From Deltaproteobacteria bacterium (GTDB taxonomy: Bacteria > Desulfobacterota > DSM-4660 > Desulfatiglandales > HGW-15): DNA of 5,424 nucleotides. The first letter of the stretch is position 1, and each line of letters begins with the position of its first letter. Below are positions 1 to 4,800 of this stretch, piece by piece. Location: NCBI GenBank assembly GCA_024641835.1, contig JAHECH010000348.1, positions 1-5,424 of the forward strand, read 5' to 3'. The translations under genes were made by a program, and so were the position numbers. Below the pieces are notes generated by a model, which saw nothing but the letters and a program-made list of their open reading frames with translations, was not told the DNA's origin and did not search any database.

Positions 1-29
1 GCCATACGCGGATAAGTCATGAAAAGAGC

Positions 30-48
30 GTCCCGACACAGTCGGGAC
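30..48. repeat. perfect 8-bp hairpin upstream of the isochorismatase-family gene
   Basis: Arms GTCCCGAC (30-37) and GTCGGGAC (41-48) enclose a three-base loop. On the plus strand no T-run follows. On the minus strand the hairpin is followed by GCTCTTTTC, so it could be a weak terminator for leftward transcription, or the end signal of whatever lies left of the window. The rest of 1-149 holds no gene I can recognise. Confidence 0.5.
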
Positions 49-136
49 AGTCACTCCAGAAACACCTCCTGCCCCTTGTCCTTTGCAGGGCAGATGCAAA
101 CAATTTCAAGCTCTGGATAGGAACACCTTAAGAGCG

Positions 137-144
137 AAGGAGGG
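137..144 (+). promoter_or_regulatory. ribosome binding site of the isochorismatase-family gene
   Basis: AAGGAGGG lies five bases before the ATG at 150. It is close to the consensus anti-16S match and fixes this start. Confidence 0.85.
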
Positions 145-149
145 ATCAC

Positions 150-719
150 ATGAAACGAGCTTTGGTAATGGTTGATATTCAAAAGGACTACTTCCCGGGA
201 GGGCGGAAGCCACTTCCAGAGATGCAAGAGGCATGCAAGAGAGCTGCCGACCTCCTCTCCTTTTTCAGGGAAGCAGCTCAACCGATTTTTCATATCCGTC
301 ACATAGCAGCGAAACAGGGTGCAACTTTCTTTGTTCAAGACACGGAAGGTGCGGATCTTCATCCATTGGTCTCCCCCCGGCCTGGAGAAAGGGTGATCAT
401 AAAGAACCATCCCAACGGTTTCCTAAACACCTCGCTTCTGGGGGAGCTTCGGACTGTGGATCCGGATGAAGTGGTTATCTGCGGTGCCATGAGCAATATG
501 TGCATTGACGCGACGACGAGGGCAGCATCGGATTTCGGTTTCAGATGCGTGGTAGTGCATGATGCGTGTGCGGCTTCAGACATCCGATTCGGCGACCGGA
601 CCGTGGGAGCTTTGGATGTCCATGCCGCGTTTATGGCCGCCCTGAGCGCAGCCTATGCCCAAGTTGTGACGCTGGCGGAATTCCTGGCCGAAACGAAGCA
701 GGAGAAGGTAGGAATGTGA
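150..719 (+). CDS. isochorismatase-family cysteine hydrolase
   Basis: This is a complete 189-residue protein of the isochorismatase/nicotinamidase-like cysteine hydrolase family, whose usual length is 180-220. Members hydrolyse amides, ureido groups or isochorismate through an Asp-Lys-Cys triad. All three residues are visible: Asp9 in MVDIQKDYF, Lys85 in RVIIKNHPNGF, and Cys118 in GAMSNMCIDATTRAA. The family's GxxSxxC cis-peptide loop precedes the Cys, and VVVHDACAASD (134-144) and a conserved-looking His158 follow. No signal peptide or membrane segment is seen, so it should be cytoplasmic. The start follows a strong ribosome binding site. The next gene on this strand is an alpha/beta hydrolase 206 bp downstream. 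The substrate cannot be read from the sequence: the protein belongs to the broad 'nicotinamidase-related' branch, and I see nothing that makes it a true nicotinamidase or an isochorismatase of siderophore synthesis. Confidence 0.93.
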   Translation: MKRALVMVDIQKDYFPGGRKPLPEMQEACKRAADLLSFFREAAQPIFHIRHIAAKQGATFFVQDTEGADLHPLVSPRPGERVIIKNHPNGFLNTSLLGELRTVDPDEVVICGAMSNMCIDATTRAASDFGFRCVVVHDACAASDIRFGDRTVGALDVHAAFMAALSAAYAQVVTLAEFLAETKQEKVGM

Positions 720-789
720 TAAACGAAGGTGTTCACGGTGCCTCCGGGTGTAATCCGTCGGAGGTGTGGGAGGGCTATGATGAGGGTCT

Positions 790-860
790 GGCTTCGATTC
801 CGGAGCGCTCAAAGGATGGAATGTCGGCTTCCCTCGGGTGATGGTCTGAATATCGAAGCC
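790..860. repeat. long-range inverted repeat in the gap between the two hydrolase genes
   Basis: GGCTTCGAT (790-798) and ATCGAAGCC (852-860) are exact complements 53 bases apart, and the pairing extends imperfectly outward into AGGG/CCCT. A smaller repeat, CCTCCG (741-746) with CGGAGG (759-764), lies just upstream. There is no T-run, so neither is a standard terminator. They could fold the leader of the downstream alpha/beta hydrolase mRNA, or be remnants of lost sequence. Apart from these repeats I see nothing convincing in 720-911. Confidence 0.4.
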
Positions 861-911
861 CCCATCCCTGAATCTTTTACTCGTTGTCAAGAAGATCCAA
901 AATGAACAGTG

Positions 912-920
912 AAAGGAGGT
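912..920 (+). promoter_or_regulatory. ribosome binding site of the alpha/beta hydrolase
   Basis: AAAGGAGGT, a near-perfect Shine-Dalgarno sequence, ends five bases before the ATG at 926 and decides that start. Confidence 0.88.
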
Positions 921-925
921 AAGTC

Positions 926-1642
926 ATGGGAAAGCATTTCGTTCTTATTCATGGAGCATGGCATGGAGGATGGTGTTGGGAAGGAGTGATCAAGGAACTG
1001 GAAAGAGCTGGGCACACGGCAGAGGCCCCTACCATGCCAGGGCACCGGCCGGCAGATGATCGTTCCAAGGTGACATTTCAAGATTACGTGAGCAAGATCG
1101 TCAGTGTGCTTAAGGCGAAAACGACTCCGGTGGTACTGGTGGGCCATTCGAGTGCCGGTTTTTTGCTTCAGAGTGCAGCGCCTAAAGGGGCTCAGAAGAT
1201 CGAAAGATTGGTTTTTTTGAACGCCTTCATACTGCCTAACGGCAAAAGCCAGTTCGATCTTGTCCCGCCGGAAGTAGCCCAAGGGATGACAGCGGCTGCC
1301 AATGCCTCATCAGAGAAGTCTGTGCCTGTCAACGAGGATTTTGTCCGTAACATGCTCATGGCGGGTGAGTCCAAAGAAAAGCAGGATGCTCTGATCAAGC
1401 GGCTGGTGCCTCAGCCGATAGCCTTATTCACGACACCTGTGAATACTCAGGAATTCGACAAACTGAAGATTCCGAAGTCTGTTGTGTTCTGCAAAGGGGA
1501 CGTATCCCTTCCACCGGGTGCCTATCTTGGAATGGCTAAAGGACTCGGGAAGCATGAACTCATTGAGGTTGAAGGTGGGCATGAGACGCTTTTTACCAAT
1601 CCAAAAGTTGTAGCGGATGGATTGCTGAAGGCTGTGAAGTAA
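926..1642 (+). CDS. alpha/beta hydrolase (esterase / hydroxynitrile-lyase-like branch)
   Basis: This is a complete 238-residue alpha/beta-hydrolase fold enzyme. The N-terminal strand and oxyanion motif VLIHGAWHGGWCW (6-18) are typical of the small EstC / methyl-ketone and salicylate-esterase / hydroxynitrile-lyase-like branch. The nucleophile elbow is VGHSSAG with Ser75, so the motif reads GxSxA followed by Gly instead of the textbook GxSxG. Asp192 in CKGDVSLPPG is the likely acid and His219 in EGGHETLF the likely base, and both are in the expected order. The cap region (about 105-175) is variable. There is no signal peptide, so the protein should be cytoplasmic. It lies downstream of the isochorismatase-family hydrolase on the same strand and may share its transcript, perhaps in successive hydrolytic steps on a small ester or amide; that link is inference. 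The substrate is not predictable from sequence. Confidence 0.92.
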   Translation: MGKHFVLIHGAWHGGWCWEGVIKELERAGHTAEAPTMPGHRPADDRSKVTFQDYVSKIVSVLKAKTTPVVLVGHSSAGFLLQSAAPKGAQKIERLVFLNAFILPNGKSQFDLVPPEVAQGMTAAANASSEKSVPVNEDFVRNMLMAGESKEKQDALIKRLVPQPIALFTTPVNTQEFDKLKIPKSVVFCKGDVSLPPGAYLGMAKGLGKHELIEVEGGHETLFTNPKVVADGLLKAVK

Positions 1643-1871
1643 CCTTCCCAATACTATTCCGAGATTTGCGCTGAGCGGTACTGAGCAGCTGACATGGAGA
1701 ATCGCTTGAGGATTCAGATAAGGAAGCTTCAGGGAGAGGAAGTGCAGTGAGTTGGCGGCAACACGAACGAAGATCTTCAGCTTTCAGGTCTCGCAGCTAA
1801 AGGGGATGGTGTCGATCGAAGCAGGACCAGGAGCCAGGAGAGGCTATCCCAAGCTCTTTGTGTCAGTATTT

Positions 1872-2159
1872 CTATCCCCCATCGATTCCGAACACAAAAG
1901 TTATCCAGTCACCATCTTTCAGCGTGGTGGAGCCTCTTTCATAGGGCGTTATCATCCTTCCCTGAATAACGGGGTTGCAAAATGGGATGATTTTCTTGAA
2001 TTCCTCGCCGTACTTGGCGGATAGAGAATTCATCAACGAATCAACGGTGGACCCGGCAGGCAAGCATACGGTCTCCGTTTTCTTGGTAATAAAGGGAATC
2101 TCCCAGAGTCCACGGTAATTCACCGTAACGGCTATTTCATCATCCTTGCACCTTGCCAT
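1872..2159 (-). CDS. MoaD/ThiS-like ubiquitin-fold sulfur carrier protein
   Basis: This 95-residue protein has the size and layout of MoaD/ThiS sulfur carriers. An N-terminal beta strand (IAVTVNYRGLWEI, 9-21) is followed by the LPAGSTVDSLMNSLSAKYGEEF stretch (33-54), where the family's main helix lies. The late strand LKDGDWITFVFGIDGG (80-95) matches the MoaD-type 'L.DGD.v...p...GG' ending. The terminal Gly94-Gly95 is the site that an E1-like enzyme (MoeB/ThiF) adenylates and that carries the thiocarboxylate in this family. The start at 2159 is chosen because GAGAGGT lies six bases upstream. An upstream in-frame TTG or ATG near 2300 would add 47 unconserved residues. No MoaE, ThiG or E1 partner is in view, so it may serve molybdenum/tungsten cofactor, thiamine or another sulfur-transfer route. 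It lies downstream of a broken DJ-1/PfpI gene on the same strand. Confidence 0.8.
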   Translation of the reverse strand: MARCKDDEIAVTVNYRGLWEIPFITKKTETVCLPAGSTVDSLMNSLSAKYGEEFKKIIPFCNPVIQGRMITPYERGSTTLKDGDWITFVFGIDGG

Positions 2160-2165
2160 GTCCCG

Positions 2166-2172
2166 ACCTCTC
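2166..2172 (-). promoter_or_regulatory. ribosome binding site of the MoaD/ThiS-like gene
   Basis: On the minus strand GAGAGGT precedes the ATG at 2159 by six bases. It selects the 95-residue form over the longer upstream reading frame. Confidence 0.65.
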
Positions 2173-2296
2173 TCTTTTTGAATCCAATGTAGGCCTTCTG
2201 ATGGTGAGGAGACTGAGGATAGATAAATGAGGGAGACGGCTCGGCTTTGTTTGTTGAAATGCCCTTTGAAGTAAAGGTGAGTGATGGGGCAGATCA

Positions 2297-2803
2297 TCAA
2301 ACGCGGCGAGAGTTGTCATCCGGAAATCGGTACTCCATGTATCGCGCGGTCTCCCTTGCAACAGCCTCACCGCAATATCGCATGACCACGCGTAGAGCCA
2401 TGTCAATGTCGGCAGAGATTCCCGCCGATGTAATGATATGGCCTTCCTCGATCACATGAAACTTGTCTTCAACCATCACGCCGGGAAATGATTCCCGCAT
2501 CCAGTTCAAGGAACCCCAAATGTGTCGTCGCACGTCGTCCATCCAGCAAGCCGGCGCGCCCGAGCAACATCGCTCCGGTACAAACAGATGCAACAGTTTC
2601 AGCCTTTCGTGCCCGGTCGCTGATCCATTTGATATTTCTCTCATTCCCAAGTTCTTTTCGGGTTCCCCAACCACCAGGAACGAGGAGGACATCAAAAGAT
2701 GGGCAATTGTCCAGCGTATAATCAGGAACAACCTTAAGCCCCCCTGTTGTGGTGATGACGTCTTGCGTCTCGGCAACCAAGAAGACTTCGAAAGGTGAAG
2801 GCT
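2297..2803 (-). pseudogene. DJ-1/PfpI-family protein, 5'-truncated and frameshifted
   Basis: Translation from about 2803 leftward gives SPFEVFLVAETQD, VVPDYTLDNCPSFDVLLVPGGWGTR, and SVCTGAMLLGRAGLLDGRRATTH. This is the signature of DJ-1/PfpI (isonitrile-hydratase-like / AraC-associated) proteins, with the conserved Cys in the VCTGA elbow. At 2518-2520 the frame breaks. After His of ATTH (2520-2522), skipping one base gives WGSLNWMRESFPGVMVEDKF and then HIITSAGISADIDMALRVV to a TGA at 2297. That restores the family's ATTHW and the SAGxxxxIDMAL helix. The two pieces total about 167 residues against a usual 190-230. The missing 25-30 N-terminal residues normally carry the conserved Glu (GPYEV-like) that pairs with the Cys. 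At its 5' side the sequence runs in frame into an IS1380-family transposase. With the truncation and the frameshift it is almost certainly not functional, unless the single-base shift is a sequencing error, and even then it lacks its own start. Confidence 0.88.
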
Positions 2804-3698
2804 CTTCACGACGCCTCATCACACGCCAGCGCTTATCCTCAAGACCTTCAGCGATTTGAACAAGGTTCGTCATCGCGTCCATTCCAAACGCAAAACCAAC
2901 ACCCTCTGCCGTCCAGTGGTCAAAATGCGCAGTCAGCGCAAAATCCGTATCTCCCCGCAAGAAGACCCCTTCAAAACTTTGACGCACCAGCCCAATCGCA
3001 CGGTCAATCCATGCAACGGCCCCATCATGGGAAACACAATTGCCCGAACGGTTGACCAAGTACAGTGGCTCCATGGTGTTGGCAAGGGAGATCAGAAGCG
3101 GGTGGTAGCACCACTGACCATCGTAAGAAAGCCCGATCCCTTCCTTGCATTCCCCCCACGTCAGTGCGTGTGTCCCGTCCGTGTCAATGATCGCTTCCCC
3201 GCGTTCTCTCCTGTGCAGGCGCTTCTTCCACAGCTTGGGCCGAATGCTGTTGATGGCCTCTATCAACTCAATCACATCGCCTTCGCAAAACCTTCTGGTG
3301 AAATCCCCGGCCGTGGTCGGGTCCGGGATGCGCTCAGTTCCCAGTCCGTCCATAAATGCTTCATCATTGCGCCGCAGTTCAATATCATCAAGACACGTTC
3401 CACCCGTGAGCGTGTTATACGCGATGTTCAGAACATGGTCAGACTCGTGATAGGGCAGGTGTCGCTTCAGAAGGTTGACCTTCTGATTAATGGCATCCGC
3501 AAGACCACTGTTGCAGGCAAGCAGGTGAAAGGCACCGATTCCACCGCAGTCAATCGCACGAACCCGCTCGGCCATTTCGTAATGAATATTTTGAGCTCTC
3601 AACAATGGCCTGGATTGTTCAGGAAACTGTTTGCGCTCAAGGCGTTCTGCCAAATTCTGTTTAGGTTGATTCAATATTTTGGTATGTTTTTGCTTCAG
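2804..3698 (-). pseudogene. IS1380-family transposase, 3'-truncated
   Basis: About 290 N-terminal residues of an IS1380-type DDE transposase are present: AIDCGGIGAFHLL, LPYHESDHVLNIAYNTLTGGTCLDDIELRRND, RIPDPTTAGDFTRRF, IIDTDGTHALTWGECKEG, YHPLLISLANTMEPLYLVNRSGN, and LRGDTDFALTAHFDHW followed by FGMDAMTNLV. Acidic residues fitting the first two catalytic positions are Asp164 (or Asp166) and Asp242 (or Asp244), counted from the TTG at 3674. Family members run to about 450-500 residues. Here the protein stops matching at KRWRVMRRREE, so the C-terminal half with the catalytic Glu is gone and the enzyme cannot work. The frame continues into DJ-1/PfpI sequence without a stop. No ATG opens the frame: TTG at 3674 is possible. 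CTG at 3696-3698 gives the plausible start KQKHTKILNQPK and has GAGAGGAG eight bases upstream, which suggests a mutated ATG. Upstream in frame a stop lies at 3732-3734. Confidence 0.87.
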
Positions 3699-3763
3699 TC
3701 GAAATGCTCCTCTCTCAGGTAAGTTTTGTTTTCATAAAATCGATTCTAACCAATACTGACAGG
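2804..3763 (-). mobile_element. remnant of an IS1380-family insertion sequence (one end only)
   Basis: The transposase 5' part and about 65-90 bp of leader are present, while the distal half and its terminal repeat are absent. IS1380-family ends usually begin with CC. The minus-strand CCTGTCAGTATTGG beginning at 3763 is the best-looking candidate for the surviving outer end, but without the second repeat it cannot be proven. The inner boundary, near 2804, falls inside the transposase gene and not at a terminal repeat, so it arose by deletion or recombination after insertion and is not a clean insertion edge. Confidence 0.6.
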
Positions 3764-3946
3764 CATTTCGAGTGTTTTTGGTGAGACTGATAAAAAAATC
3801 ACGCTTATTTAATGGCTAGGATAAAGAGTGACGGCAGCGCGATTGAAGTGGATAGCGGTTTTGTAGTGAGCTCTATTACGGTACCCGCAGGCAGGGGGTT
3901 CAGTTCGGCAATGTTTCTATTGATGTGTAGTTGCTAAGATGTTTTC
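3764..3946. other. AT-rich spacer between two IS remnants, no recognised gene
   Basis: The sequence between the IS1380 remnant and the IS481-type element contains runs such as AAAAAAATC near 3791-3800. It has one small open frame on the plus strand (3812-3937, 41 codons, beginning MARIKSDGSAIEVDSGFVV) with no ribosome binding site. The opposite strand is open over much the same stretch, so neither frame is supported. It may be the leftover of a gene destroyed by the flanking elements. Confidence 0.4.
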
Positions 3947-4000
3947 TGACAGCTATCCCTTCTGATGCCGCTGTCCATCTAAGCCACAAGTGCCAGACGG
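3947..4000 (+). repeat. left terminal inverted repeat of the IS481-type element
   Basis: These 54 bases match the reverse complement of 4573-4625 at about 46 positions, with one single-base gap. The innermost 20 bases (3981-4000) are identical to the reverse complement of 4573-4592. A nested TGTCC at 3972 could also be taken for an end, but the similarity continues out to TGACA at 3947, so I take the outer position. Confidence 0.82.
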
Positions 4001-4304
4001 GGGTGTCCTTCAATACCCAACATTTTAGCTTTTGCCAAAGGCAAATTCTCTAAGAAAGTCTCCATCGGGGTTCTCCCTTGGCATCTCTTGGCTTGGTGAG
4101 TTCTCTTCGTGTTATACCGCTCCAGCCACTCGTCAAGATCCTGCTGGAGCTCTTCTATACCCAGATAAATCGGTTTCCTGAAAGCAATGCTGTAAAAATA
4201 AGTCCAGAATGGTTTTGTGGAGTCGCTCACAGATCCCGTTCGTCTGGGGATTCTTCACCTTCGTCTTCGTGTGTTCAATGTCTGATCAGCGACAATTAGA
4301 ATTC
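3979..4304 (-). pseudogene. IS481-type transposase, C-terminal integrase-core remnant
   Basis: Reading leftward, the remnant starts at GAA TTC TAA TTG TCG CTG (4304-4287), which resembles the 'ELYL' strand with Tyr changed to a stop. After a one-base shift near 4286 it continues SDIEHTKTKVKNPQTNGICERLHKTILD (4285-4202). The Glu of ICER fits the last catalytic residue of the DDE integrase core. A second one-base shift near 4199-4201 leads to YFYSIAFRKPIYLGIEELQQDLDEWLERYNTKR and RTPMETFLENLPLAKAKM, ending at TAG (3979-3981). The pattern PQTNGICERxHKT plus EELQxDLDEWLExYN and GRTPMxTF is typical of IS481-type (rve-core) transposases. The first two catalytic Asp and the N-terminal DNA-binding domain are absent. 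With two shifts and a stop it is dead. Confidence 0.86.
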
Positions 4305-4396
4305 CCGTCCGGGAAAAATAAGTCACGTCAGACATCGCTGCATAGATTTTCCTTCTTTACTCCCTCTGTATACCCCGAACAAAATCAAAAACCATC

Positions 4397-4401
4397 GGAG
4401 G
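4397..4401 (+). promoter_or_regulatory. possible ribosome binding site inside the IS481-type element
   Basis: GGAGG lies six bases before the ATG at 4408. It is the only good ribosome-binding match on the plus strand in the right half of the window. Confidence 0.4.
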
Positions 4402-4407
4402 CTTACG

Positions 4408-4800
4408 ATGACCAACAAAATCCGCATCCCTGACAAAACCTGGTTCGATCTGAGAAAGCAACGGAGATTTGAGATTTTTTTGAGGGGCTTATTGAACACC
4501 TCAGGAAAAGCCTCCACCGTGTCAAAGCGGTGGGTTCGCGTGATTCTTATTCCTGCGGACAATACCACGACACCGTCTGGCACTTGTGGCTTGGGCGGAC
4601 ACCGGTCTCAGAAGGATAGGTGTCAGATCAAGTCTTACCAACTACGTTTGAAATTACTTCCCAGCATTTGTAGACAACTCTTAGTAGCGATATTTCTTCA
4701 CAACTTCTTCATCTATCTCAACGCCCAAGCCTGCTTTATCGGGGGCTTTAAGATACCCGTTATCAGGTCTGAAAGCTGGTTCGATGGGAAACGCTTCTAA
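4408..4800 (+). other. unrecognised open reading frame inside and running out of the IS481-type element
   Basis: A 130-codon frame begins MTNKIRIPDKTWFDLRKQRRF with a well-placed GGAGG. Its first ~55 codons are rich in Lys and Arg and lie in the stretch of the element that the transposase does not explain. It then reads through the right inverted repeat (4573-4625) and antisense into the enolase-superfamily gene, so the part after codon 55 is surely not native. I do not recognise the N-terminal part. It may be the 5' end of a gene captured or truncated by the element, or chance. A small hairpin, CCACCG (4514-4519) with CGGTGG (4528-4533), lies within it. Confidence 0.2.
4573..4625 (-). repeat. 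right terminal inverted repeat of the IS481-type element
   Basis: These 53 bases are the partner of 3947-4000. The innermost CCGTCTGGCACTTGTGGCTT (4573-4592) is an exact match. The outer 33 bases carry about seven differences and one missing base, and the outermost TGTCA at 4621-4625 complements TGACA at the left end. Confidence 0.82.

Larger units (their letters stand above)
3947..4625 (-). mobile_element. internally deleted IS481-type element (about 679 bp)
   Basis: Near-matching inverted repeats (3947-4000 and 4573-4625) flank a transposase remnant whose stop codon lies inside the left repeat, as expected of an intact 3' end. Both ends read TGACA(G/C)CTATCC inward from the outside. Complete members of this group are usually about 1 kb, so several hundred base pairs are missing, including the helix-turn-helix and the first two catalytic Asp residues. 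No convincing target duplication is seen: TGACA is preceded by TTTTC on the left, and GATCA follows on the right. About 240 bp between the transposase remnant and the right repeat do not look like transposase in any frame and remain unexplained. Confidence 0.78.

Noticed and set aside
19..117. A short frame starting ATGAAAAGAGCG, similar to the start of the isochorismatase-family gene (ATGAAACGAGCT).
   Set aside because: The likeness ends after four codons and the frame runs through the hairpin at 30-48. It is probably chance and not a duplicated start.
716..841. A 41-codon frame beginning with GTG that overlaps the stop of the isochorismatase-family gene (VINEGVHGASGCNPSEVWEGYDEG...).
   Set aside because: There is no clear ribosome binding site at the right distance, no recognised similarity, and it shares its sequence with the inverted repeats of the gap. 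It is more likely chance openness.
1643..1871. Possible terminator between the convergent alpha/beta hydrolase and MoaD/ThiS-like genes.
   Set aside because: I found direct repeats such as TGAGC near 1672 and 1682, but no hairpin with a T-run on either strand. The stretch holds no gene I can support.
1752..2024. A 90-codon plus-strand frame antisense to the MoaD/ThiS-like gene.
   Set aside because: It starts at TTG without a ribosome binding site, and two thirds of it is the antisense of a gene with clear family features.
2856..3722. A 288-codon plus-strand frame opposite the transposase.
   Set aside because: It is a long antisense shadow. The minus-strand reading carries IS1380 motifs throughout, while this one shows low-complexity, unconserved sequence.
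4323..4583. Minus-strand 86-codon frame inside the IS481-type element as the N-terminal part of its transposase.
   Set aside because: The translation (MPDGVVVLSAGIRITRTHRFDTVEA...) lacks any helix-turn-helix or integrase-like pattern, and it begins within the right inverted repeat.
3764..4680. CRISPR array, tRNA or other RNA gene in the gene-poor stretch.
   Set aside because: No regularly spaced repeats, cloverleaf-like arms or conserved RNA motifs are visible. The repeats present are a single terminal pair of an IS.
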